Positions 1 through 7,683 of a DNA stretch of 56,184 nt are shown here, one piece after another. Under the pieces are notes generated by a model. That model was not told the origin of the DNA. It did no database searches and saw only the letters and a list, made by a program, of their open reading frames with translations. This DNA comes from Novosphingobium cyanobacteriorum (lineage in GTDB: Bacteria; Pseudomonadota; Alphaproteobacteria; Sphingomonadales; Sphingomonadaceae). Position numbers and translations under genes: made by a program. Each line of letters begins with the position of its first letter. The stretch's first letter is position 1. Location: contig NZ_JAROCY010000023.1 of the NCBI RefSeq assembly GCF_029436685.1, forward strand, positions 1-56,184. The letters run 5' to 3'.

Positions 1-123
1 AACGAGCATCATGTACGCAGAGCCCGCGAAGACCAGCACGTTCAGCAACACGCTGGCTACGCCGACAAGGATGAAGTTGCCCTTGTAGCGCTGGATAAAC
101 AGGCTCAGGAATTGACGATCCAC
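1..123 (-). CDS. Type I secretion permease/ATPase, N-terminal fragment
   Basis: The minus strand reads from a GTG at 123-121 off the left edge, giving 41 codons. The peptide has a basic start (RYKG) followed by one hydrophobic segment ending in AGSAYMMLV. This resembles the first membrane helix of PrtD/HlyB-like ABC exporters, which usually run LLNLL...YMLQVYDRV. Such proteins export RTX cargo through a periplasmic adaptor and TolC. The frame stays open upstream of the GTG, so the true start is uncertain. The ATPase domain lies outside the window, so the call rests on one helix only. An RTX protein at 25685-28306 is a conceivable substrate, but the two genes are not adjacent. Confidence 0.5.
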   Translation of the reverse strand, partial: MDRQFLSLFIQRYKGNFILVGVASVLLNVLVFAGSAYMMLV

Positions 124-323
124 GTGTCCAGAACTCCCCCCACGAGCCGTGGCTAGACGAAGCCATAACGGTCGGCAAGCGCAATCATTCCGTAGAAACT
201 ACCACGGAAGCAGTGCGCCGAATCGCGCTAGGGCCATAATGTTGCAGGCGGGGTCAGGTTCCGAGCACTTTTGACACTGAAAGGGAGGTATAGCGCCGTT
301 TCGGTGCAATTTGTTGGCCTTTT

Positions 324-1325
324 TCAAAGGTGCCGGCCACCATGGATGGCGATTTCGCACCACAGCCCCCTGGGTTCGAAGGCCAGTTCCACCCGATCCA
401 GCCCCGGTTGCGGCATCAGCAGGCGGGTGCCGATGCCGGTGCGTTGGGGCGGCCTGACGGTTGGCCCGCCAACTTCCTTCCACAGCAGGAACAGCCCGCC
501 GCCGCCTTCGGCCACGAACCAGGATATCTCGACGCGGCCGGCCTCGCCGGACAGCGCGCCGTGCTTTACGGCATTGGTGCACAGTTCGTGCAGCGCCATG
601 ATCAGCGGGATGCAGCTTTCGTCGGGCACCACGCAGGGGGTGCCCTGCAGGTGGATGCGGCCAGTGCCCGAGAAGGGTTCGACCGTGCGTTCGATCAGGT
701 CGGGGAGGCGGCCTTCCGCCTCTGTGCCGATGCGCAGCAGGTCGCTGGCACGGGCGAGGCTGTCCAGCCGGCCGGAGAATTCGCGGAAGAAATCCAGCGG
801 GTTCTCCGCTTTCGGCCCGCTCGAGGCAAGTGCCTGGACGATGGCGAGCATGTTGCGCACGCGGTGGCGCAGTTCGCGGTTGAACCCTTCCTGCTGCTGG
901 TTGGCTTGCTCAAGGTGGCGCACCGCGCGGCGCAGCAGCGTGCCCATGGCGATGATCAGCGAGGCCGAGAATGCGAACAGTGCGAAGAACACGATGCGCG
1001 CGGCATCCAGCGAGACGAACCATCCGCCACCGCCGAAAATACGCTGCGCCCCCGCCGCGGCGACCACGGCAAAGGCTATGGCGAAGCCGGTGTCGAGGAT
1101 CAGCGAGGCGACCAGCAGCGAGGGCCAGAACGTGAGGAAGGGCAGTGCCAGCCCACCCGTGTCCACGCTGGCGCGCAGCAGCGTGGGCACGACGAAGAGT
1201 GCGAGCATCCACATGGCCTGCTCGGCCTTGCCCCGCTGCCGGGTGACGGCCCTGCGTACTGCCGGCATCAAGTCCATCGGTACCCCTGCGCGCCCTGCGG
1301 ATTTTGGGGGAATTGCACCCTTCAC
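324..1325 (-). CDS. HWE-family sensor histidine kinase, membrane-bound
   Basis: The protein is 333 aa, or about 317 aa if Met17 (1277) is the start. Residues 38-132 form about four hydrophobic helices of the DUF4118-like type, with no large periplasmic domain. The dimerisation box ELRHRVRN follows, with phospho-acceptor His154. The ATPase domain has the HELCTNAVKHG N-box and a WKEVGGP motif, which together define the HWE subgroup common in alphaproteobacteria. HWE kinases usually act in light or general stress signalling through single-domain or PhyR-type regulators. No response regulator is adjacent, so the partner is unknown. It runs the same way as the exporter fragment to its left. Either start codon is possible. 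Confidence 0.85.
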   Translation of the reverse strand: MKGAIPPKSAGRAGVPMDLMPAVRRAVTRQRGKAEQAMWMLALFVVPTLLRASVDTGGLALPFLTFWPSLLVASLILDTGFAIAFAVVAAAGAQRIFGGGGWFVSLDAARIVFFALFAFSASLIIAMGTLLRRAVRHLEQANQQQEGFNRELRHRVRNMLAIVQALASSGPKAENPLDFFREFSGRLDSLARASDLLRIGTEAEGRLPDLIERTVEPFSGTGRIHLQGTPCVVPDESCIPLIMALHELCTNAVKHGALSGEAGRVEISWFVAEGGGGLFLLWKEVGGPTVRPPQRTGIGTRLLMPQPGLDRVELAFEPRGLWCEIAIHGGRHL

Positions 1326-1429
1326 GTTCCGCTGGCGCGCTGGATTAGTCCGATCTGCAAAGCAAATCCATGGAAATAATGGTAAAAGCCATTCCTGTTT
1401 CCGCCCGCTCAGGCCCAGTTTTCGCCCAC

Positions 1430-1798
1430 TCAGGCGGCGTAGGGCAGGATCGTGGAGCGCGGGGCGAGCCGCAGGGCGTCTGCCAGTTCGATGACCATGC
1501 CGATGGCGCGAGCCTCTTCATCGGTCAGGCCTTCGTAATCGGGCAGGAAGGCGCGACAGGCCTGCAGAAGGTTGCCCGGCGCGCGCTCGAGCTCGGCGCG
1601 GTAGTGCGCCAGCGTGGTGCAGCCGTCGATCTCGGACCAGCGCAACCCGCTGGGGGCGGGGCGTTCGTGAAAGGCCCAGAGCGCGGCGATGGCGCGTTCC
1701 ACGGCGGCGCGCGCCTGGTCACCCAGCGCATCACCCGATGCGCGGGCCTTCAGCCTCTGGCGATAGCGTCGCTGGCGTTCGGCATTGGTCATGGCCAT
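1430..1798 (-). CDS. Conserved hypothetical protein, basic N-terminus
   Basis: A 122-aa protein starting at ATG 1798 (MAMTNAERQRRYRQRLKA); ATG 1792 or the upstream start at 1846 are alternatives. The Arg-rich opening with the NAERQRRYRQR pattern recurs in short alphaproteobacterial hypotheticals and phage-associated proteins and suggests a DNA- or RNA-contacting helix. The rest is helical and moderately acidic, with no catalytic motif that I recognise. It lies about 105 bp upstream of the HWE kinase on the same strand and is divergent from ligA. No function is assigned. The gene call rests on codon use and the conserved-looking N-terminus. Confidence 0.55.
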   Translation of the reverse strand: MAMTNAERQRRYRQRLKARASGDALGDQARAAVERAIAALWAFHERPAPSGLRWSEIDGCTTLAHYRAELERAPGNLLQACRAFLPDYEGLTDEEARAIGMVIELADALRLAPRSTILPYAA

Positions 1799-1849
1799 GC
1801 CCGAATGGCTAGGGGCTAAGCGGCATCCAAGGCAATCCGGTACCAACCT

Positions 1850-1946
1850 GTTACGTAACCATCCTTATGTCGGAACGTTTGCCACTTTCATCGGCGAAAA
1901 ACCGGCCAAGCCTTGACCTGCATCAAGGCTGTATGTGTTGCATACA
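1850..1946. promoter_or_regulatory. Candidate operators upstream of ligAB
   Basis: The 200-bp gap before ligA holds three dyads: GTTACGTAAC (1850-1859); AGCCTTG/CAAGGCT arms (1909-1915 and 1924-1930, 8-nt spacer); and TGTATG/CATACA arms (1930-1935 and 1941-1946, 5-nt spacer). They sit where a regulator of aromatic catabolism would bind. A TTGACC at 1913 could be a -35 box, but no good -10 is placed for it. The dyads are seen directly; the regulator is unknown. Confidence 0.4.
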
Positions 1947-2004
1947 ATTATCGTGCCTCTCGCAAACGGCTCGCGTAGCCGGATCGAGGAGAGAGGAACG
2001 GCAG

Positions 2005-2415
2005 ATGACATCCGACCGATCGCTGGCGCTGCGGCGCTCAATTCCGGGCACTGCGCTGTTCGATGGCGAGCTGGCCGAGCGGGGCTTTCAGCTCAACGCC
2101 ATGTGCTTTTCGTTCAACGAAGCAGCCAACCGAAAGGCCTTCCTGGCGGACGAGGACGCATACTGCGCGAAGTTCGCCCTGACGCCCGAGCAGCGCAAGG
2201 CCGTGGCCGATCGCGATGTGCCGGCCATGCTGCGCGCAGGGGGTAACGTTTACTATCTCGCCAAGCTGGCGGGCATCTTCGGCCTCAACGTGCAGGACCT
2301 TGGCGCGTTGCAGACCGGGCGGCCGCTGCAGGAATTCAAGGATTACCTGGTGTCGCAGCGCGCCGGGATCGACCCGGCGATCGCCGGGCTCCATGTCAGC
2401 AGGGAGATCGCATGA
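2005..2415 (+). CDS. ligA: Protocatechuate 4,5-dioxygenase-type alpha subunit
   Basis: A 136-aa small subunit of a type II extradiol (LigAB-type) dioxygenase. LigA caps the active site of LigB; the enzyme opens the ring of protocatechuate between C4 and C5, giving 4-carboxy-2-hydroxymuconate-6-semialdehyde. The length matches known LigA proteins (about 139 aa), and the FSFNEAANRKAFLADEDAYC segment is typical. The start MTSDRS at 2005 follows a GAGAGGAACGG ribosome site; the frame is open to 1867, but that extension is not LigA-like. The stop overlaps the ligB start (ATGA). No other protocatechuate-pathway genes (ligC, ligI, ligK) are adjacent, so a related substrate such as gallate or 3-O-methylgallate is possible. 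Confidence 0.88.
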   Translation: MTSDRSLALRRSIPGTALFDGELAERGFQLNAMCFSFNEAANRKAFLADEDAYCAKFALTPEQRKAVADRDVPAMLRAGGNVYYLAKLAGIFGLNVQDLGALQTGRPLQEFKDYLVSQRAGIDPAIAGLHVSREIA

Positions 2416-3257
2416 TGGCCGAGATCGTGGGCGCCTATTTCACCAGCCATGTTCCCGCCATCGGCGGTGCGATTGCGCGTGGTGACCAGCACAATGAATA
2501 CTGGAAGCCGTTTTTCGACGGGTTCCCCAGCGTGCGCCGCTGGCTGGCCGAGGTGAAGCCCGATGTTGCCGTGGTGTTCAGCAACGATCACGGGCTCAAC
2601 TTCTTCCTTGATGCCATGCCCACCTTCGCAGTCGGCGCGGCGAAGAGCTACGCCAACGAGGACGAGGGCTGGGGCCTGCCGGTCTACAAGTCGTTCGAAG
2701 GGCATCCGGCGCTGTCATGGCACGTGATCGAGGAACTGGTCGGTTCGGAGTTCGACATCACCACCTGCCAGAAGATGCTGGTTGACCATGCGGTGTCGAT
2801 CCCGTTCGAACTTGCCTGGCCCGATGCTGCCGAGTGGCCGGTGAAGATCGTGCCGATCGCCATCAACACGGTGCAGTTCCCGGTGCCCAGCCCGAAGCGC
2901 TGCCTCGCGCTGGGCCGCGCGGTGGGCCGGGCGCTGCGATCGTGGCAGGGGAACGAGCGCATCGTGGTGATCGGCACGGGCGGGCTTTCCCACCAGCTTG
3001 AGGGTGAACGCGCCGGCTTCATGAACCCGGACTACGACAAGTTCTGCCTCGATCACCTTGCCGCCGATCCCGATGCGCTGACGCAGCATTCGGTGGAGGA
3101 AGTGGCCCAGCTGGCCGGCACGCAGGGCATCGAGATCCTCAACTGGATCGCCGCGCGCGGCGCGCTGGGTGACGTGCCGCTGGCCGAGGTGACGCGCAAC
3201 TACCACATCCCGATCAGCAATACCGCAGCCTGCACCCTGGTGCTTGAACCGGCCTGA
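2412..3257 (+). CDS. ligB: Protocatechuate 4,5-dioxygenase-type beta (catalytic) subunit
   Basis: A 281-aa catalytic subunit of the LigB family, non-heme Fe(II). Positions equivalent to the Sphingobium SYK-6 LigB site are present: metal ligands His13 (TSHVPA), His60 (SNDHGLNFF) and Glu241 (GIEILNW), the catalytic base His194 (GGLSHQ), and His126. The protein is about 20 residues shorter than SYK-6 LigB at the C-terminus. It is translationally coupled to ligA by a 4-bp overlap and should form an alpha2beta2 enzyme. The gene is followed by a genome-type palindrome and a convergent terminator, so ligAB looks like a complete two-gene unit. The substrate cannot be fixed from the sequence. Confidence 0.9.
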   Translation: MMAEIVGAYFTSHVPAIGGAIARGDQHNEYWKPFFDGFPSVRRWLAEVKPDVAVVFSNDHGLNFFLDAMPTFAVGAAKSYANEDEGWGLPVYKSFEGHPALSWHVIEELVGSEFDITTCQKMLVDHAVSIPFELAWPDAAEWPVKIVPIAINTVQFPVPSPKRCLALGRAVGRALRSWQGNERIVVIGTGGLSHQLEGERAGFMNPDYDKFCLDHLAADPDALTQHSVEEVAQLAGTQGIEILNWIAARGALGDVPLAEVTRNYHIPISNTAACTLVLEPA

Positions 3258-3289
3258 AGGAAGCGGGGTTCCGCCGGCGTCGAACCCAC

Positions 3290-3311
3290 CCCCTCCCGCA
3301 TGCGGGAGGGG
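3290..3311. repeat. Intergenic GC palindrome, copy 1
   Basis: A perfect inverted repeat with 11-bp arms, CCCCTCCCGCA (3290-3300) and TGCGGGAGGGG (3301-3311), followed by AGCGAGACTTG. It resembles the CCCCTCCC-type extragenic palindromes common in sphingomonad genomes. A related copy lies at 9928-9948. No T-run follows, so it is a repeat more than a terminator. Confidence 0.7.
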
Positions 3312-3400
3312 AGCGAGACTTGTGCTTGCGCAGCAAGCGTTAGTCGCAGCGGGATGGGCATCCGCCGCATGCGGACAAACATCGGGTCACCACCAACAGA

Positions 3401-3434
3401 AAAGGGCGCGCCGCCAGAAGGTTGCGCGCCCTTT
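3401..3434. terminator. Convergent terminator, ligB / response regulator
   Basis: An 11-bp stem, AAAGGGCGCGC (3401-3411) and GCGCGCCCTTT (3424-3434), with a 12-nt loop between the convergent ligB and the response-regulator gene. The A/T ends of the stem make it usable in both directions. Confidence 0.75.
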
Positions 3435-3453
3435 CTCGTTCGGTTCGTAAAGC

Positions 3454-4080
3454 TCAGTCGCCCGGGTCGTTCACGGCCAGCAGCGCCAGCTCGGTGCGGT
3501 TGTCGATGCCCAGCTTCTGGTAGATGGCGTGGAGGTACACCTTCACCGTGCCTTCGCCGATATTCAGTTCCTGCCCGATGTCACGGTTGCGCAGGCCGCG
3601 GGCCACCAGCCGGGCAATGCGCCGTTCGCGCGGGTTCAGCCGTTCCAGCGGGCCGGTGCCCTCGGGATTCAGCGAAAGGTCCAGCGCGCGCTGCAGGAAC
3701 TGCGGGTCGATCGCCTTCTGCCCGGCGTTGACCTTTTCCAGCACGTCGATCAGCTCGTCCTCGGCCCCGTCTTTCGAGATGATGCCGTCCACCCCTGCGC
3801 GCATCACCGACAGCAGCTGGCGATCATTGATTTCGGCGGTCAGCAGCACCACCGATCGCTTGTCTCCCCGCGAACGCAGCGTTTCCAGCGTCTGCACGCC
3901 GTTCAGCCCCGGCATGTTGATGTCCAGCAGCACGATCGATGGATCGTAGCTGTCGATCGCGGCCAGCGTCTCTTCACCGCTGGCGGTTGCCGCCACCACC
4001 TGGAACCGGCTGCCGCGCAGCACAGCTTCCACGCCTGCGCGGATGAAACCATGGTCGTCGGCAACAAGAATGGGGATCAT
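3454..4080 (-). CDS. NarL/FixJ-type response regulator
   Basis: A 208-aa protein with an N-terminal receiver (acidic pair Asp8-Asp9, phospho-acceptor Asp53 in LLDINMP, Lys103 in ISKDG) and a C-terminal LuxR-type helix-turn-helix (about 145-205, NPRERRIARLVARGLRNRDIG...GTVKVYLHAIYQKLG). It is expected to bind DNA as a phosphorylated dimer. The ATG overlaps the 3' end of the histidine kinase gene by 4 bp, so the two form a cognate pair. The signal and targets are not evident; the dyad array at 5911-5948 upstream of the pair could be an autoregulatory site. Confidence 0.92.
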   Translation of the reverse strand: MIPILVADDHGFIRAGVEAVLRGSRFQVVAATASGEETLAAIDSYDPSIVLLDINMPGLNGVQTLETLRSRGDKRSVVLLTAEINDRQLLSVMRAGVDGIISKDGAEDELIDVLEKVNAGQKAIDPQFLQRALDLSLNPEGTGPLERLNPRERRIARLVARGLRNRDIGQELNIGEGTVKVYLHAIYQKLGIDNRTELALLAVNDPGD

Positions 4081-5723
4081 GCAGCAATCCTTATCGGCAG
4101 ATCAATGTCAAGCACAGCACCCGGATCGCTGTTCGATACGGCGATCCTGCCTCCCAGAGTTTCGATACGTTCACTTATCGACCGGGGGCGCATGACGCCA
4201 GTTGTCTTTGGGAAACCTTCGCCATCATCGGAGATTAGGATGCGCAGTGCGCCGGCCTCTTCCATGGCGAGCTGTACTTCCACCGTCCGGCAATGCCCGT
4301 GGCGAACGGCATTGGCCACCGCCTCGCGCACCACCTGCCGCAGCTCATAGGCCAGGTGTATAGAAACGGAGAGCGGGCGCTCTTCCGCCACCAGCCTGGT
4401 GGTGATGTGCCAGTGGTGGCCGATTTCTCCCAAAAGGCTTTCCAGTTCCTCGACCAGGTCGGTCTTGCGGTCGCCTTCCTCACCGCGCCGCAGGCGGTCG
4501 ATCATGACGCGCAGCTGCGCCTGTTCGCGCCGCAGCGCCTCCTTCATGCCGTCGATCTCGTGCGATGGGTCGTTGCCTTCGCGGATCCAGCGGCGCAGCG
4601 CCTCCAGCCGGAACAGCGTGCCGGCAAGGAACTGGGCTACGCTGTCGTGCAGGTCGCGCGCCAGCGATTGGCGTATGTCGGAGACCGCGGCCGACTGGGC
4701 CAGCGCGGCCATGTCCTCGCGATCTATGGCAAGACCGATCTCGCGCGCCAGTGTCCGCACCGGCGACAGATCGTCCACCCCCAGGTCCGATGCGCCCCAG
4801 ACCAGCAACTGGCCATGGCCATCGGCGGTCACAAAGCTCGCCAGCAGGCCTTCATCCACGCCGCAATAGGTCGCAAGGGGCAGCTCCATGCGCTCCATGC
4901 GCGCTCTCATCGCGCCGTCGTCTCCCAGCACGATGCCGCGCCCCGAAGGGCGATTGAACAGCATGGGATCGGAAACGTGGGAAATGTCTTCGGCAATCTC
5001 GTTCGGACCGATGCGGTCCGTCGTGATGGTGCCATCGATGTCCTTGACCACGTCCAGCCAGGGCTCTTCGTCGCGCACCACGGCCAGCGCCGCGCCCCGT
5101 GCCTGCAGCGACGTACGGACGTGCGACAGGGCATTGGCCAGCACCCGATCGCGCCGTTCGCCCGGGATGCCACCCGGTTCCGGCAGCGGCGGCAACAGCG
5201 GCCGGCGGCGCTCGACGCCCAGCCAGACCATGATGATCGACAGTACCACCATGTAGGATTGCCGGCGTCCGAAGCGGTATATGTCGATATCGAGGTGCAG
5301 CGTGGTCAGCAGCACGCCTGCCAGGCTGTTGGCCACGACCAGCGCCACCGCCGTGCGCAGCACTGCGGCCCAACCCCACCGCATTGCTGAAAAGATCAGA
5401 AGAAAGACCACGAAGGCCATGAACGGGCTGGAAAAATCGCCACGGCCGGTCTCGGTGATATAGACCGCGCCGATAAAAGCCAGGATATCGATCCCGTGGA
5501 CGATCGCCGAAAGGCGGAAATCGAGCCACCAGCTGCGCCAGGCGATGGCCACCAGCAGTATCGACCATGCCAGGTACACCGTCAGCACGGCAAAGCCCGC
5601 GGTGAGCGAGCGGGCCGGCTGGACCGGATCGATCCACAGCGCCAGCAGGAACACCAGGGCCAGGATGGCGCGGCTTGTCGCCAGGGCCTTGCCCGTCCGG
5701 CGAATGAACAGGCTACGCTTCAC
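4077..5723 (-). CDS. DesK/NarX-type sensor histidine kinase (HisKA_3)
   Basis: A 548-aa protein. Residues 15-170 contain about five to six membrane helices with short loops. A GAF-like region follows at about 190-335. The HisKA_3 dimerisation motif SLARDLHDSVAQFLAG holds His359, and the ATPase domain has REAVANAVRHG and ISDDGEGFP. This architecture pairs with NarL-type regulators, and the overlapping downstream gene is one. With almost no periplasmic sequence, the signal is probably sensed in the membrane or through the GAF-like domain. Translation begins at ATG 5723. The next gene upstream is divergent. Confidence 0.9.
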   Translation of the reverse strand: MKRSLFIRRTGKALATSRAILALVFLLALWIDPVQPARSLTAGFAVLTVYLAWSILLVAIAWRSWWLDFRLSAIVHGIDILAFIGAVYITETGRGDFSSPFMAFVVFLLIFSAMRWGWAAVLRTAVALVVANSLAGVLLTTLHLDIDIYRFGRRQSYMVVLSIIMVWLGVERRRPLLPPLPEPGGIPGERRDRVLANALSHVRTSLQARGAALAVVRDEEPWLDVVKDIDGTITTDRIGPNEIAEDISHVSDPMLFNRPSGRGIVLGDDGAMRARMERMELPLATYCGVDEGLLASFVTADGHGQLLVWGASDLGVDDLSPVRTLAREIGLAIDREDMAALAQSAAVSDIRQSLARDLHDSVAQFLAGTLFRLEALRRWIREGNDPSHEIDGMKEALRREQAQLRVMIDRLRRGEEGDRKTDLVEELESLLGEIGHHWHITTRLVAEERPLSVSIHLAYELRQVVREAVANAVRHGHCRTVEVQLAMEEAGALRILISDDGEGFPKTTGVMRPRSISERIETLGGRIAVSNSDPGAVLDIDLPIRIAA

Positions 5724-5910
5724 GAGCGGCCTCTACCCCTTTAAGATCACGTCGGGCCACAGGATAGCGACAAACCTTTTCCGCACAATCGGAAAGGCGC
5801 GCAATGCACCGGGCCCGCAAGCAGCAACGCAAGCATTAGCAGCCTCTTGAATGCTTTTATTCCCGGGTCCGGAATTGAGGCTTGCAGTGCTCAACGGATT
5901 ACACCATTTT

Positions 5911-5948
5911 GGTAACCGTTACCGGTAACTACGTGCAAACGCGTAGTT
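5911..5948. promoter_or_regulatory. Three overlapping dyads between divergent regulators
   Basis: The 331-bp region 5724-6054 separates the kinase gene from the LuxR-type gene. It contains GGTAACCGTTACC (5911-5923), the perfect palindrome GTTACCGGTAAC (5918-5929), and arms AACTACG (5927-5933) and CGTAGTT (5942-5948). The three dyads share bases and fit a cooperative operator for a NarL/LuxR-type dimer. The rest of the region shows no gene. Confidence 0.5.
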
Positions 5949-6054
5949 CAGCACGATTGACGGGGCGTTCACGCGGATCGAATGCTGGCAAGCGTTCGGT
6001 CCTAATGTATGCCAGATCAGGTGGATATTCGTTTCGGGTAGGCAGGGGCACGGC

Positions 6055-6678
6055 GTGGACAGTCTGGACGATCCGGAAGGATGGGAATCCGCCGGAGATT
6101 TTATCGGCAAGGACCTTGCCGAGCGACAGTTTGGTTCGTCTGAGCTGCGTGACGGGCTTACTGAGAAGCAACGGGCGGTTCTCGACCTGCTGATCCAGCA
6201 CAAGACGTCCAAGGAAATATCCCGTGAGCTCGGCATCTCGCCCCATACGGTGGACCAGCGCATCATGCTCGCGCGGGCCAAGCTCAATGTCTCGAGCCGC
6301 AGCGAAGTGGCCCAAGCCTATCGTCGTCTGTTGGAAGAAGAACGCGAATCCGCGGGTTCCGCGATATACGAACGATCCATATATGGCTTTTCCCATGTCG
6401 CTCCCCCGGCAAATGACGCGCATTCCCTGTTCCGGGATGACGTGGCGGAACGACGCCCGGAAGCACCGACCGGAGACATGCGGGCTACGATGGCCGCACC
6501 GGCCGGCGACCTGTCCGGACCGGCCTACTACCACGTCCTCCCGGAGATGTTCGACGGTCCGAACGGAACCATGCTCCGGCTGGGCGCGATTGCGGTAATC
6601 GCGGTGTTCCTGATCCTGATCGTCCTGGGCGGATTGGCCATGTATGGCCAGCTGGCGCAGATGATCGACAGGACCTGA
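6055..6678 (+). CDS. Membrane-anchored LuxR-type HTH regulator
   Basis: A 207-aa protein starting at GTG 6055 after AGGCAGGGG. There is no receiver domain. A LuxR-type HTH lies near the N-terminus (about 35-95: LTEKQRAVLDLLIQHKTSKEI...ISPHTVDQRI...KLNVSSRSEVAQAYR). A disordered linker follows, then one hydrophobic helix near the C-terminus (about 173-197, LRLGAIAVIAVFLILIVLGG), with only about ten residues after it. The layout means a DNA-binding domain in the cytoplasm held by a tail anchor. It leads a run of small genes to 8146 and is divergent from the two-component kinase gene. The signal may act on the membrane segment or by proteolysis, but nothing in the sequence decides this. Confidence 0.82.
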   Translation: MDSLDDPEGWESAGDFIGKDLAERQFGSSELRDGLTEKQRAVLDLLIQHKTSKEISRELGISPHTVDQRIMLARAKLNVSSRSEVAQAYRRLLEEERESAGSAIYERSIYGFSHVAPPANDAHSLFRDDVAERRPEAPTGDMRATMAAPAGDLSGPAYYHVLPEMFDGPNGTMLRLGAIAVIAVFLILIVLGGLAMYGQLAQMIDRT

Positions 6679-6748
6679 AGGGTCCGGCGAACCTCTCCTC
6701 CTTGACCGAAGCGTGTCGGCGCCTGCGCCGGCCGAAGGGGGATGTGCC

Positions 6749-7090
6749 ATGTCGAATCGGACGATGACCATTGAAGTTGCCCAGCTGCGCATCACGCGGG
6801 ACCTGCATGAAGCGGAGGCCGCACTCGACGAGGCGCTGATCCGCCAGGCCAACCTGCTTGCCACCATGGTGGGCGCCCGCCGCGAAACCGGCGTCGATCC
6901 CTTCGTGGGGCAGGATGCGCTGATGCGGCTGGTCAAGAGCCAGCAATCGATGATCGATGCCGGCGGCGAACTGGCCCGCGTGCACGGGCGGCTCAACAAG
7001 GTGGCGGTCGAACACAACGGCGGCAACGATGCCTGCCCCAGCACCGCCGAAGTGGAAGAGGCGCCGTTGGCCGCCTCGCAGGCCGCATGA
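6749..7090 (+). CDS. Small helical hypothetical protein
   Basis: A 113-aa protein from ATG 6749, preceded by GGGGGATG; the frame is open from 6713. It is acidic, Ala/Glu-rich and almost wholly predicted helix (DLHEAEAALDEALIRQANLLATM), so a coiled coil or helical bundle is likely. It has no membrane segment and no Cys motif beyond a single Cys. It lies between the tail-anchored LuxR gene and a membrane-protein gene, 70 and 38 bp away, so co-transcription is likely. I do not recognise the family. Confidence 0.65.
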   Translation: MSNRTMTIEVAQLRITRDLHEAEAALDEALIRQANLLATMVGARRETGVDPFVGQDALMRLVKSQQSMIDAGGELARVHGRLNKVAVEHNGGNDACPSTAEVEEAPLAASQAA

Positions 7091-7128
7091 CCTTGACGTG
7101 CGGCCGCCCCGGATGTTCGTGATGCCCG

Positions 7129-7683
7129 ATGCTTTCGCTCTGGATCCCGCGCCTCATCCTGCTCGTCACCGTCCTGTTCGCAGCCCGCAAGGGCGACGAA
7201 CCCGAACGGCTCGTGGCGGGCATCCTGCTGGCCACCTTCGTGCTGGATGTGGGCAACCATGCCATGTTCGGGGACCCGGGCTGGTTCGCGGTCAACCCCG
7301 GCCATGTGGTGATCGACAGCTGGGCCTTCGTGGTCCTGCTGTGGGTCGCGCTCAGGGCCAACCGGGGCTGGCCGCTGTGGGTCAGCGCCTCGCAGGTGCT
7401 TGTCGTGCTGGGCCACCTCGCCAAGATCTGGGACGTAGGCGTGGTGCGCAAGGCCTATTGGGCCATGACGCAGATGCCCTTCGTGTTCCAGCTGGCCATC
7501 CTGGCGGTCGGTACGCTCGCGCATGTCGAGCGGCGCCGGCGGATCGGTCGCTATCACCCTTGGCGGCCGGAGCCTTCTCCCGCATCGATTGCCCGGGCCG
7601 GGCGCAGCCGGGAGAACGGACATGACCACGGTTCGCCTGATCGGATCGGCGCAGCGCAAGGGCAGGGCCATCCGCGCCGCTGA
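7129..7683 (+). CDS. Small integral membrane protein, unknown function
   Basis: A 184-aa protein with about four hydrophobic helices in residues 1-130 (IPRLILLVTVLFA; LVAGILLATFVLDVG; SWAFVVLLWVALRA; VFQLAILAVGTLA), followed by a basic hydrophilic tail. No catalytic motif is recognised. The last 62 bp overlap the start of the next gene in another frame, so the tail after about residue 164 is constrained by, or an artefact of, the downstream coding sequence. It belongs to the 6055-8146 gene run. Confidence 0.65.
   Translation: MLSLWIPRLILLVTVLFAARKGDEPERLVAGILLATFVLDVGNHAMFGDPGWFAVNPGHVVIDSWAFVVLLWVALRANRGWPLWVSASQVLVVLGHLAKIWDVGVVRKAYWAMTQMPFVFQLAILAVGTLAHVERRRRIGRYHPWRPEPSPASIARAGRSRENGHDHGSPDRIGAAQGQGHPRR

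Noticed and set aside
1867..2004. Longer LigA start at 1867
   Set aside because: The extension contains operator-like dyads and has no LigA similarity; ATG 2005 has a good ribosome site.
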